A stretch of 13,254 bases of DNA from Novosphingobium sp. (GTDB taxonomy: Bacteria > Pseudomonadota > Alphaproteobacteria > Sphingomonadales > Sphingomonadaceae): the NCBI GenBank assembly GCA_027490345.1, contig JAIXYF010000095.1, forward strand, positions 1-13,254. Direction: 5' to 3'. The notes below the pieces were generated by a model, which was given only the letters and a program-made list of their open reading frames with translations, was not told the DNA's origin and did not search any database. Made by a program: the position numbers and the translations under genes. Shown here piece by piece: positions 1 through 6,697 of this stretch; the first letter of the stretch is position 1; the number at the start of each line of letters is the position of its first letter.

Positions 1-2
1 AG

Positions 3-1112
3 CGGTTCGTCAACCGCCGCACCACCGTCCTCATGCGCAAGGCAGGCGGCGATGCCTCGCTGCTGCCAGTGCGGGTGAGCGAGGCGGGCGCGGTGCTGGT
101 CGATGATGAACCCATCGGCCATCTTGATGGTTTTCGCTTTGTGGTCGATCCGCTGGCGCGCGCGGCGGACCGCAAGCTGCTGCTTGCTGCCGCCGAGCGC
201 CACTTGCCTGCCCTGCTGGCCGCCCGCGCCGATGCGCTGATCGCTGCGGCTGACGAATCGGACGGTCTGGCGCTGGAGAGCGGCGCGCTCATGTGGAATG
301 GCCTCGTTGCCGCGCGGCTGGAGCCGGGCCGTTCGGTGCTGGAGCCGCGCCTGCGGCTTGATCCGGCGCTGGGCCTGCTGCCAGCGCGCCAGCGCCCGCT
401 GCTGAACGCCGCGCTGGAAGGCTGGCTGGCCCGGCGGATCACGGCCGACCTCGGCCCACTGGCGCGCCTGGCCGAAGCCGCCCGCGCTGCGGAATCCGGC
501 CCCGATCTGCGCGCCCTGCTGCTGCGTTTGGTAGCTGGCGGGGGCGTGCTGGTCCGCGAGGACGCGGGGCTCGAGCGGCTCGATGCGCGCCAGCGCGATT
601 GCCTGCGCCGCCTTGGCGTGCGCATTGGCGCGCTGGATCTGTTCCTGGCCGCCGTGCTGCGCGCCGCACCGCTCAGCCTGTGGTGCAGCCTTGCCGCGCT
701 GCGCGAGGCAGCGCCAGCGCCGCCGCCCGCCCATTTGCCGCCTGTAATCGCCGCCAAGGCCCCCACCGCAGGCTATCGCCGCGCAGGGGCCCAGGCGATC
801 CGCGTGGATATGGCGGAAAAGCTGCTGCAAGCCGCGCACCGCTGCCGTATCGGCGCACCTGGCAAACGCTATCCGCTCGATCCGGCGCTGGCGCGTTCGA
901 TGGGTCTTGCCACGGCGGGCTATGCTGCGCTGCTGCGCGCAGCAGGTTTCCGCGTCCACATGGCGCGGGCCCTTGCCGAAGCAGCCTATGGTCCGCCCGC
1001 CCCGCCGGTGTGGGATTGGCGCCCACCGCGCGCTGCGCCCACGCGGGCGGCGGGCGCACCCAGCGCGCCGCCCACCGGAGCCTTTGCCGCCTTGGCAGAA
1101 CTGATCCGCTGA
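3..1112 (+). CDS. SUV3-like RNA helicase, C-terminal part (5' end outside window)
   Basis: The frame is open from the first bases of the window and ends at TGA 1110-1112, so the gene enters from the left. The first ATG visible, at 33, is internal. About 369 residues are visible, rich in Ala, Leu and Arg, and they look like the variable region that follows the two RecA-like lobes in alphaproteobacterial SUPV3L1/SUV3-type helicases. The DExH and Walker motifs would lie upstream, off the window. The last 60 or so residues are a Pro/Ala-rich tail of low complexity. Such helicases unwind RNA with ATP and are linked to RNA turnover. The stop codon shares its A with the ATG of the S4-domain gene (TGATG), which suggests coupled translation. 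The family call rests on overall resemblance and on the helicase/S4/fdxA/carD gene order, not on a catalytic motif seen here. Confidence 0.72.
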   Translation, partial: RFVNRRTTVLMRKAGGDASLLPVRVSEAGAVLVDDEPIGHLDGFRFVVDPLARAADRKLLLAAAERHLPALLAARADALIAAADESDGLALESGALMWNGLVAARLEPGRSVLEPRLRLDPALGLLPARQRPLLNAALEGWLARRITADLGPLARLAEAARAAESGPDLRALLLRLVAGGGVLVREDAGLERLDARQRDCLRRLGVRIGALDLFLAAVLRAAPLSLWCSLAALREAAPAPPPAHLPPVIAAKAPTAGYRRAGAQAIRVDMAEKLLQAAHRCRIGAPGKRYPLDPALARSMGLATAGYAALLRAAGFRVHMARALAEAAYGPPAPPVWDWRPPRAAPTRAAGAPSAPPTGAFAALAELIR

Positions 1113-1444
1113 TGCCCGGCGAAGACTCCCTGCGCATCGACAAGCTTTTGTGGTTCCTGCGTTTTTCCGGATCGCGGGGGCTGGCGCAGGATTGGGTGGC
1201 AAGAGGCCATATCCGCCTCAATGGCCGCCGGATCGAGAGGGCGAGCGCGGCGGTGCGCTGCGGCGATGTGCTGGTGCTGCCGCTGCACTCGGGCGTGAAA
1301 GTGATCATGCTGGCCAGCCTGCCCCGGCGGCGCGGCCCTCCCGAAGAAGCTAGGGGTTGTTATGAGGTGCTTGACGCGGCGGGGGGCGGCCCTCTAGCAG
1401 TTCAGGAAACCACGCCTGAACACAAGAGGTTGCCACTGCCATGA
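1112..1444 (+). CDS. S4-domain RNA-binding protein (Hsp15-like)
   Basis: This 110-residue protein has an S4 domain at about residues 7-65. The hallmark opening is RIDKLLWFLRF, followed by a basic helix and the turn GHIRLNGRRIERAS, then VRCGDVLVLPL. The remainder is a short charged tail. S4 domains bind structured RNA. The E. coli relative Hsp15 (HslR) rescues stalled 50S subunits that still carry peptidyl-tRNA, and a similar ribosome or rRNA role is likely but is inferred here. The ATG start at 1112 overlaps the helicase stop by one base, and the TGA stop at 1442-1444 overlaps the fdxA start as ATGA, so the gene sits in a tightly coupled operon. The same frame continues upstream inside the helicase gene, but those codons are in a shadow frame and carry no S4 signature. 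Confidence 0.85.
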   Translation: MPGEDSLRIDKLLWFLRFSGSRGLAQDWVARGHIRLNGRRIERASAAVRCGDVLVLPLHSGVKVIMLASLPRRRGPPEEARGCYEVLDAAGGGPLAVQETTPEHKRLPLP

Positions 1445-1779
1445 CCTATGTCGTTACCGAAGCCTGCATTCGCTGCAAGTTCATGGATTGCGTCGAGGTT
1501 TGCCCGGTGGATTGCTTCTATGAGGGCGATAACATGCTGGTGATCAACCCCAGCGCATGCATCGATTGCGGCGTGTGTGAGCCGGAATGTCCGGCCGAGG
1601 CGATCCTGCCCGATACCGAGAGCGGCCTCGAACAGTGGCTTGAACTCAACACGAAGTTTTCTGCCGAATGGCCGAACATCACCACCAAGAAAGACGCGCC
1701 CGCTGACGCCGATGAGCACAAAGGCGAGGAAGGCAAGTACGAGAAGTACTTCTCGGCCGAACCCGGCGAAGGCGACTGA
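1441..1779 (+). CDS. fdxA: Seven-iron ferredoxin FdxA ([3Fe-4S][4Fe-4S])
   Basis: This 112-residue soluble electron carrier starts at ATG 1441, with a Shine-Dalgarno AAGAGG at 1424-1429. The cysteines match the Azotobacter FdI pattern: C9, C12, C17 and C21-Pro in the first half, and C40, C43, C46 and C50-Pro in the second. By homology C9, C17 and C50 hold the [3Fe-4S] cluster, and C21, C40, C43 and C46 hold the [4Fe-4S] cluster. The C-terminal half, from about residue 60, is the acidic and lysine-rich extension typical of the FdxA family. The ferredoxin overlaps the S4 gene by four bases. Its redox partner cannot be told from this window. A weak hairpin follows at 1810-1825 but has no T run. 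Confidence 0.95.
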   Translation: MTYVVTEACIRCKFMDCVEVCPVDCFYEGDNMLVINPSACIDCGVCEPECPAEAILPDTESGLEQWLELNTKFSAEWPNITTKKDAPADADEHKGEEGKYEKYFSAEPGEGD

Positions 1780-1873
1780 TCGCGCACCGGGGGGCCAGAC
1801 CCTCCACGCGCGGGCGTTTACCCGCCGTGCGCCATTCTGCAGCCGACCGGCACGCTTATCGGCGCCCTTGCCT

Positions 1874-1903
1874 CTGGCATTTTTATGACAGGGATGCTAT
1901 ATA
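1874..1903 (+). promoter_or_regulatory. Candidate carD promoter
   Basis: CTGGCATT (1874-1881), a 14-base spacer, then GCTATATA (1896-1903). The second element matches 7 of 8 positions of the alphaproteobacterial -10 word GCTANAWC, while the -35 is weak (4 of 6 against TTGACA). It lies in the only AT-rich patch of the gap. If used, transcription would begin near 1910 and give a carD leader of about 195 bases. Confidence 0.45.
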
Positions 1904-1991
1904 CTCCTGCGAGCGCTGGACGGAACGATCCATCCTGTCGCCAATAACACGCTAAAGCAGGACAAACAGCAAACGGATCGCAGTGCAATTA

Positions 1992-2053
1992 GACCGTGCA
2001 AAAGACGGTCGTTTGCCGGACCTCCCCCCAAAAGGCCCGGATTGCTGTCCGGG
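1992..2053 (+). promoter_or_regulatory. Two hairpins in the carD leader
   Basis: Hairpin 1 pairs GACCGT (1992-1997) with ACGGTC (2005-2010) around a 7-base loop. Hairpin 2 pairs CCCGGA (2036-2041) with TCCGGG (2048-2053) around a 6-base loop. Both arms are perfect. Neither is followed by a T run, so they are not terminators. They sit 53-114 bases before the carD start. Their role is unknown; RNA stabilisation or translational control would fit. Confidence 0.45.
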
Positions 2054-2105
2054 GGCGCTTCTGCCCCACCTTGCTCTCGTTCCTGCTGCGCCGAAAGGAT
2101 AAGCA

Positions 2106-2630
2106 ATGGCAACCAAGGCACTTGCCTTCGATGTTGGGGATTACGTCGTCTATCCCAAGCACGGCGTCGGCCGTGTGGTGGAACTTCAGAACGAAGAAAT
2201 CGCGGGCATGAAGCTGCAGCTTTATGTGCTGCGCTTCGAAAAGGAACGCATGACCCTGCGCGTGCCCGTCAACAAGGTCGAAGCGATCGGCATGCGCAAG
2301 CTTTCGTCTGACAAGACGCTGCGCGAGGCGCTCGATACCCTTAAGGGCAAGCCCAAGGTGAAGCGCACGATGTGGTCGCGCCGCGCGCAGGAATACGAAG
2401 CCAAGATCAATTCCGGCGATCTCGTTTCCATTGCGGAAGTCACGCGCGATCTATTCCGCGCTGACGACCAGCCGGAGCAGAGCTATTCCGAACGCCAGAT
2501 CTTCGAAGCGGCGTCCTCACGCCTCGCGCGCGAACTGGCCGCCATGGAAAAGACGGACGAACCGGCCGCGCTGCAGAAGATCCTCGCGATCCTCAACGAG
2601 CACGCGCCGAAGTACTACGAGACGGCCTGA
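2106..2630 (+). CDS. carD: CarD/CdnL-family RNA polymerase-binding transcription regulator
   Basis: This 174-residue cytoplasmic protein starts at ATG 2106 behind Shine-Dalgarno AAAGGA (2094-2099). The N-terminal Tudor-like RNA-polymerase-interacting domain (residues 8-65) shows the family signature FDVGDYVVYPKHGVGRV, followed by strands ending in LRVPVNKVEAIGMRKL. The remaining helical part includes TMWSRRAQEYEAKINSGD (residues about 88-105), which belongs to the DNA-contacting region with its conserved Trp. CarD proteins bind the beta subunit and stabilise open complexes at many promoters, notably rRNA promoters. The length fits CdnL-type members rather than the longer Myxococcus CarD with an AT-hook. 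The gene appears to be its own transcription unit, with a long leader in front and an intrinsic terminator behind. Confidence 0.93.
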   Translation: MATKALAFDVGDYVVYPKHGVGRVVELQNEEIAGMKLQLYVLRFEKERMTLRVPVNKVEAIGMRKLSSDKTLREALDTLKGKPKVKRTMWSRRAQEYEAKINSGDLVSIAEVTRDLFRADDQPEQSYSERQIFEAASSRLARELAAMEKTDEPAALQKILAILNEHAPKYYETA

Positions 2631-2676
2631 GGCTGGTTGCGCCCCTCATTTTGGGGAATGGGAAAGCGCTGAAAGA

Positions 2677-2705
2677 CCCGCCGGAGCAATCCGGCGGGCT
2701 TTTTT
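2677..2705 (+). terminator. Intrinsic terminator of carD
   Basis: A perfect 9-bp GC-rich stem pairs CCCGCCGGA (2677-2685) with TCCGGCGGG (2690-2698), closed by a GCAA tetraloop of the stable GNRA class. A C and six T residues (2700-2705) follow. It lies 47 bases after the carD stop and is the clearest terminator in the window. Confidence 0.93.
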
Positions 2706-2733
2706 CTTGGCGCGGGCGCGTTTCCTGCCAACC

Positions 2734-2749
2734 GCCGATCGGCATCGGC
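2734..2749. promoter_or_regulatory. Nested palindrome upstream of the GIN-lipoprotein promoter
   Basis: GCCGAT (2734-2739) and ATCGGC (2744-2749) form a perfect inverted repeat with a 4-base spacer, and the first ten bases (GCCGATCGGC) are themselves a palindrome. The centre lies about 15 bases upstream of the candidate -35 at 2757. This is a plausible operator or activator site, but the binding protein is unknown. Confidence 0.3.
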
Positions 2750-2756
2750 AGACGAC

Positions 2757-2786
2757 TTGGCGTGACGGTGATGCGGTGCGTTATAG
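2757..2786 (+). promoter_or_regulatory. Candidate promoter of the GIN-domain lipoprotein gene
   Basis: TTGGCG (2757-2762), an 18-base spacer, then TTATAG (2781-2786). Each hexamer matches the sigma-70 consensus at four positions. Transcription would start near 2793, about 45 bases before the ATG at 2838. The position just after the carD terminator supports an independent unit. Confidence 0.45.
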
Positions 2787-2837
2787 GGGCAACACACCAG
2801 TTGGAAGCCAATTGGAAACTCGTTCACGGAGCGCCCC

Positions 2838-3587
2838 ATGATCAAGGATATCACCCGCACGCTTGCCGGAATTGCCATTGCCGCTGTCGCACTTTCGTTA
2901 AGCGCTTGCGGGGGTGCCAGTTTCACGGTGAACGGCATGGATGGGATGAAAGGCGTGCCGCTGGCCGAACTGGATCTCACGGCCGAGGCGCCCGGAGAAA
3001 TCACCCTGCTGGGGCCGGACAATGTGCGGATCGTTCGGGGTGATGCGCTGGCAATCAAGGTCGAAGGTCAGCAGGATGCCAAAGATCGCGTGCGGTTCGT
3101 GCTGAAGGACGGCAAGCTGGCCATTGGCCGCGAAGGCTGGTCGGTGGGCGGCAAGGACGATCTGGCCACGATCGAGGTGACCGTCCCTGCCGCGCACCGC
3201 CTCGTCATGGCTGGATCGGGCACGATGCAGGCCGATGGGCTTCGCGGTGAAACGGCCAGCATCAGCGTTGCCGGTTCGGGCGATATCGCCGTAGCGGCGG
3301 TCGATACGAGGGAGCTGAGCGTCGACGTCGTCGGCTCGGGTGATCTCAAGGCTGCCGGGAAGACCGGGCTGCTCAAGGTCTCGATTGCCGGGTCCGGCTC
3401 GGCCGCAATGGAAGGGCTCACTACCGACGAAGCCAGGATCAAGATCGCGGGATCCGGCGATGCGCGCTTTGCCTCTGACGGGCAGGTCAAGGCCGATATC
3501 CTGGGATCGGGCGAAGTGCGGGTGAAGGGCCGTGCGCAGTGCAAGGTCAATGCGCGGGGATCGGGCACGCTGATCTGCGAACCCTGA
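2838..3587 (+). CDS. GIN-domain (DUF2807) lipoprotein with 20-residue beta repeat
   Basis: This 249-residue protein starts at ATG 2838 with Shine-Dalgarno GGAG (2828-2831). Residues 1-23 form a lipoprotein signal peptide with lipobox L-S-A-C, so Cys24 would be lipidated and the protein anchored to an envelope membrane. The mature part is a putative auto-transporter adhesin, head GIN domain (DUF2807): short strands separated by Gly-Ser-Gly turns. GSG occurs at residues 126, 146, 166, 186, 206, 223 and 241, an exact 20-residue period for the first five, as expected for a right-handed beta-helix. The biochemical role of this family is not established; envelope structure or surface binding is possible. 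It follows the carD terminator and precedes another lipoprotein gene on the same strand, with a 76-base gap and no terminator seen between them. Confidence 0.88.
   Translation: MIKDITRTLAGIAIAAVALSLSACGGASFTVNGMDGMKGVPLAELDLTAEAPGEITLLGPDNVRIVRGDALAIKVEGQQDAKDRVRFVLKDGKLAIGREGWSVGGKDDLATIEVTVPAAHRLVMAGSGTMQADGLRGETASISVAGSGDIAVAAVDTRELSVDVVGSGDLKAAGKTGLLKVSIAGSGSAAMEGLTTDEARIKIAGSGDARFASDGQVKADILGSGEVRVKGRAQCKVNARGSGTLICEP
3213..3566 (+). repeat. Degenerate 60-base coding repeat (GSG turns)
   Basis: Seven Gly-Ser-Gly codon triplets recur inside the GIN-domain gene. The first five start at 3213, 3273, 3333, 3393 and 3453, exactly 60 bases apart; the last two come after 51 and 54 bases. The codons differ between copies (for example ggatcgggc, ggctcgggt, gggtccggc), so the repeat is kept at protein level and is not a recent DNA duplication. 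Confidence 0.75.
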
Positions 3588-3663
3588 GGGCCGGAGTGAC
3601 GTTCTGGCTCTGGATGGCAGGATCGGTTAAGAACGCACGACCAACACCGAAAGGCTCCTGCGC

Positions 3664-3987
3664 TTGACTCGTCCTCTGCTGCTCATCACTCCGCTGGCTG
3701 CGTTCCTGCTTTCGGGCTGCCTGGTCAGTTCCGCGGTCAGCACCGCCGCCAGCGTTGCCACAGCACCGGTTCGAATCGGCTCCAAGGCTGTCGATCTGGC
3801 CACGACCAGCCAATCTGAAGCCGACGAGAACCGCGGCCGCGCGATGCGCAAGCGCGATGACAAGATCAAGAAGCTGCAGAAGAAGTACAACCGCAGCCTC
3901 GAAGCCTGCAACCGCGGCGAAACGGCGGCCTGTTCCGAAGCCAGCCAGCTCAGCGGCGAAATCGAAGCGCTGCGCGCCGAGCGCTAA
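3664..3987 (+). CDS. Small coiled-coil lipoprotein (function unknown)
   Basis: This 107-residue protein starts at TTG 3664. No ATG or GTG gives a better signal peptide, and AAAGG at 3650-3654 is a suitable Shine-Dalgarno. Residues 1-18 are a lipoprotein signal with lipobox L-S-G-C at Cys19. Residues 20-50 are small and uncharged. Residues 52-107 are highly charged and helical, probably a short coiled coil (runs such as KRDDKIKKLQKKY), with a pair ACNRGETAAC (Cys82, Cys90) that resembles the AC-x2-G-x3-AC spacing of cysteine-rich helical repeats. I do not recognise a named family. The last four bases overlap the convergent Sua5/TsaC-type gene tail to tail. The TTG start suggests modest translation. 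An envelope role is inferred only from the lipobox. Confidence 0.75.
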   Translation: MTRPLLLITPLAAFLLSGCLVSSAVSTAASVATAPVRIGSKAVDLATTSQSEADENRGRAMRKRDDKIKKLQKKYNRSLEACNRGETAACSEASQLSGEIEALRAER

Positions 3988-4928
3988 ACCGCTGCTCGGC
4001 CGAGGCGATCGTTGATCGCCACGCCAATGCCGCGCGGCGGAATGGGCGCCACGGCGATTCGCGGTTCAGGCGCAGCCGCAGCCAGATGCAGGCAGGCATA
4101 GAGCCGTGCGGCTGCTTCGGCGAGATCGCCCGCCTCCGATAGCGAAACCGCGCCCGGCACCGGGCCAAAACCGATGAGGAACTCGCCTGCCTCAGCCGAT
4201 TCGGCGCCCAGCCGCACTGGTTTGCCCGGCGCATAGTGACTGGCAAGCTGGCCGGGCGCCTCGATCCCGCGCCGTTCCTGCGTCGCCGCCTCGCCCAGCA
4301 CAGCCACGAGATCTGCCTCGGGAATGGGGCCCGGGCGCAGGATCTGCCAGCCGCCGCCTTCGCGCAGCGCCACGATAGTCGATTCGAGGCCCTGCTGCGT
4401 AGTGCCGCCATCCATGATGAGATCGGCCCGCACGCCGAGGGAAGCTGCAACATGCGCGGCGCTGGTCGGGCTGACCCCGCCGCTGCGGTTGGCCGAAGGG
4501 GCGGCCAGCGGCAAGCCGGACGCCGCCAGCAGCGCGCGCATCACGGGGTGTGCAGGCACCCGCAGCGCCACGGTGGGCAGGCCCGCACTCACCGCCGCCG
4601 CCAAGGGCACCTGTGCGCGGCGCGGCAGAACCATGGTCAGCGGGCCGGGCCAGAACGCAGCCGCCAGCGCAAGCGCCCGCGCATCGAACACCGCGAGCGC
4701 TTCGGCGGCAGCGACATCTGGCACATGGACAATCAGCGGATTGAAATCAGGCCGCCCCTTGGCGCGGTAGATCGCCGCCACCGCCGCAGCGCTATCCGCC
4801 CGCGCGGCAAGGCCGTAGACTGTCTCGGTCGGCACCGCGACCGTCCCACCCGCCGCAATCACGCGCGCCGCCTCGGCAAGGCAGCCAGCATCCGCTGCTC
4901 GCACATTCGGGGGCGTTTGCGTGTTCAT
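3984..4928 (-). CDS. tsaC: L-threonylcarbamoyladenylate synthase (Sua5/TsaC type)
   Basis: This 314-residue enzyme makes threonylcarbamoyl-AMP from threonine, bicarbonate and ATP, the first step of tRNA t6A37 modification. The catalytic YrdC domain (residues about 13-200) shows VPTETVYGLAA (32-42), YRAKGRPDFNPLIVHV (54-69), FWPGPLTMVLP (92-102), and SANRSGG followed by VSPT (145-155). The family K-x-R/S-x-N residues are K57, R59, S145 and N147. The linker APGQLASHYAP (224-234) and a C-terminal alpha/beta domain ending in GVAINDRLGRAA mark the long Sua5 form rather than the short TsaC. The start at ATG 4928 has no Shine-Dalgarno, and the likely -10 lies only 9 bases upstream, so the mRNA may be nearly leaderless. 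The TAG stop overlaps the stop of the convergent lipoprotein gene. Confidence 0.95.
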   Translation of the reverse strand: MNTQTPPNVRAADAGCLAEAARVIAAGGTVAVPTETVYGLAARADSAAAVAAIYRAKGRPDFNPLIVHVPDVAAAEALAVFDARALALAAAFWPGPLTMVLPRRAQVPLAAAVSAGLPTVALRVPAHPVMRALLAASGLPLAAPSANRSGGVSPTSAAHVAASLGVRADLIMDGGTTQQGLESTIVALREGGGWQILRPGPIPEADLVAVLGEAATQERRGIEAPGQLASHYAPGKPVRLGAESAEAGEFLIGFGPVPGAVSLSEAGDLAEAAARLYACLHLAAAAPEPRIAVAPIPPRGIGVAINDRLGRAAV

Positions 4929-4963
4929 GGCTTGGCGCTATAGCCCTGCGCAAAGGCTGCCAA
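4917..4963. promoter_or_regulatory. Candidate bidirectional promoter with a shared -10 palindrome
   Basis: GCTATAGC (4937-4944) is a perfect 8-bp palindrome and matches 7 of 8 positions of the alphaproteobacterial -10 word GCTANAWC on both strands. Reading right, TTGCGTG (4917-4923) lies 13 bases upstream of it. Reading left, TTGGCAG (complement of 4957-4963) lies 12 bases upstream. Transcription would start near 4950 for the acyl-CoA dehydrogenase, and near 4930 for the threonylcarbamoyl-AMP synthase, two to three bases before its ATG. Confidence 0.5.
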
Positions 4964-4975
4964 GGAAAACAGCGC

Positions 4976-6697
4976 ATGAGCTTTATCGCCCCCACAGAAG
5001 ATCAGATCATTGCCATGCGTGTCTGCGCCGGAATCGACGAGCTGGCAGCACACGAACGCTATGCTGCAGCCACGCCGGATCTGGTCGAGGCGATTGCCGA
5101 GGGCATCGGCGCCTTTGCGGCGGGCGAATGGGCGCCGCTCAACCGAATCGGCGACACGCAAGGATCGCGCTGCGTCGATGGCGTTGTTTCCTCACCCGCA
5201 GGCTATGCCGAGGCATACAAGGCCTTTGTTGAGCAAGGCTGGGGCTCCATCGCAGGCCCTGCCGCATTTGGCGGACAAGGCCTGCCGTTCACGCTGGCAA
5301 CCTGCGCGCTGGAAACGCTGGGCGCCGCGAACATGGGCTTCACGCTGCTGCCAATGCTTACTGTCGGTGCGATCGAGGCGCTCGATCACCACGGCAGCGA
5401 AGCACAGAAGGCGATGTACCTGCCCAACCTGATCTCGGGCAAATGGTCGGGCACGATGAACCTCACCGAGCCGCAGGCGGGTTCGGATGTCGGCGCGCTG
5501 CGCAGCACCGCCCTGCCGATCGAGGAAGGCACCCACGCGGGCAAATACCGCATTGCGGGCACCAAGATCTACATCACCTGGGGCGAGCACGAGCTTGCTG
5601 AGAACGTGATCCACCTCGTGCTGGCGCGCACCCCGGGCGCGCCGGCCGGATCGCGCGGCATCTCGCTGTTCATCGTGCCGAAGTACCATGTGAATGCCGA
5701 TGGCTCGCTGGGCGCGCGCAATGATCTGCGTGCTGTCTCGGTGGAGCACAAGCTGGGGATCAATGTCTCGCCCACTTGCGTCATGTCCTATGGGGATGGC
5801 GGCGAATGCATCGGCGAACTGGTCGGCCACGAGAACGAAGGCCTGAAAGCCATGTTCACGATGATGAACTCCGCCCGCATCAACGTTGGCAGCCAGGGCG
5901 TGCAGATCGCCGAACGCGCGCTGCAGCAGGCCCGTATCTACGCGCGCGACCGCGTGCAGTCCGCCCGAGCCGGTTCGCCCGACAAGAACCCAGTAGCGAT
6001 TATCGAGCACCCTGATGTGCGCCGCATGATCCTCAGGATGCGTGCCCTCACCGAAGGCTCGCGCGCCCTGCTCTATTACACCGCAGGGCAAGTGGATCGC
6101 GGCCTGCTGGGCGACAAGGCAGCGGGCGCACGGGCCGAACTGCTGGTGCCGCTGCTCAAGGCATGGGGCACCGATGTTGGCTGCGAAGTGGCCAGCCTGG
6201 GCATCCAGATCCACGGCGGCATGGGCTTTGTCGAGGAAACCGGCGCCGCGCAGCATTACCGCGATTCGCGCATTGCCCCGATCTATGAAGGCACCAACGG
6301 CATTCAGGCCGCCGACCTTGTCACCCGCAAGCTTGGTATGGAAGCAGGCGGCGTGCTGCAGGCGCTGATGGCGGATATCTCTGCCGAGATGCAGGACGTG
6401 CCCGAAGTCGCTTCGCTGGCGAAGGACGCGGCGGCCATTGCCACGTGGATGGCCAGCGGCGATGCCAGCCTGGATGACAAGCTGGCCGGGAGCGTGCCCT
6501 TCCTGACGATGTGCGCCGTGGCGGTGGCCGGTTGGCAACTAGCCCGGCAGGCGCGCGCCACAGGCTCGGTGGAAAAGACGGCTGTCACCAAAGTGTTCAA
6601 CCGGACCATCGTGCCCGAAGCGCGCGGGCTTGGCGCGGCCGCCATGGCCGGTGCCGCGCTCTATTATGAACTGGATAGCGAGGCGCTGACCGGATGA
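4976..6697 (+). CDS. Acyl-CoA dehydrogenase with extended C-terminal domain
   Basis: This 573-residue FAD enzyme is about 190 residues longer than standard acyl-CoA dehydrogenases and fits the subgroup with an extra C-terminal domain (as in 3-methylmercaptopropionyl-CoA dehydrogenase DmdC). It starts at ATG 4976 behind Shine-Dalgarno AAGGAA (4962-4967). The helical N-domain covers residues 1-155. The flavin/substrate motif MNLTEPQAGSDVG is at 161-173, the beta domain runs to about 275, and the C-terminal helical domain includes QIHGGMGFVEE (411-421) and YEGTNGIQ (437-444), where E438 is the expected catalytic base. Residues 460-573 are the extra domain. It would oxidise an acyl-CoA to the 2-enoyl-CoA; the substrate cannot be read from sequence, and DMSP use should not be assumed. 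The TGA stop overlaps the next gene (ATGA). Confidence 0.92.
   Translation: MSFIAPTEDQIIAMRVCAGIDELAAHERYAAATPDLVEAIAEGIGAFAAGEWAPLNRIGDTQGSRCVDGVVSSPAGYAEAYKAFVEQGWGSIAGPAAFGGQGLPFTLATCALETLGAANMGFTLLPMLTVGAIEALDHHGSEAQKAMYLPNLISGKWSGTMNLTEPQAGSDVGALRSTALPIEEGTHAGKYRIAGTKIYITWGEHELAENVIHLVLARTPGAPAGSRGISLFIVPKYHVNADGSLGARNDLRAVSVEHKLGINVSPTCVMSYGDGGECIGELVGHENEGLKAMFTMMNSARINVGSQGVQIAERALQQARIYARDRVQSARAGSPDKNPVAIIEHPDVRRMILRMRALTEGSRALLYYTAGQVDRGLLGDKAAGARAELLVPLLKAWGTDVGCEVASLGIQIHGGMGFVEETGAAQHYRDSRIAPIYEGTNGIQAADLVTRKLGMEAGGVLQALMADISAEMQDVPEVASLAKDAAAIATWMASGDASLDDKLAGSVPFLTMCAVAVAGWQLARQARATGSVEKTAVTKVFNRTIVPEARGLGAAAMAGAALYYELDSEALTG

Larger units (their letters stand above)
1780..2105 (+). 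other. Intergenic region between fdxA and carD
   Basis: This 326-base stretch has no convincing gene. Its first 80 bases hold a short GC hairpin (GCGGG 1810-1814 with CCCGC 1821-1825) without a T run, so it is at best a weak fdxA terminator. A promoter-like AT-rich patch lies at 1874-1905. The last 190 or so bases would be a long 5' leader of carD, containing two perfect 6-bp hairpins (annotated separately). The frame open across part of this region (1577-1888) is the out-of-frame shadow of fdxA. Confidence 0.7.

Noticed and set aside
599..1111. Upstream extension of the S4-domain protein into the helicase gene
   Set aside because: The extra residues are an Arg/Ala-rich shadow of the helicase frame. 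The S4 domain starts at the 1112 ATG, which overlaps the helicase stop in a typical coupled fashion.
1806..1830. GC hairpin after fdxA as an intrinsic terminator
   Set aside because: The stem is only five perfect pairs with a bulge beyond, and no T run follows.
2642..2656. CCCC/GGGG hairpin just after carD
   Set aside because: It is only four base pairs. The real terminator is the 9-bp stem with T6 at 2677-2705.
5192..6538. Long open frame (448 codons) on the minus strand inside the acyl-CoA dehydrogenase gene
   Set aside because: The translation is His/Gln/Arg-rich without domain marks and lies wholly opposite a well-supported gene: a GC-driven shadow.
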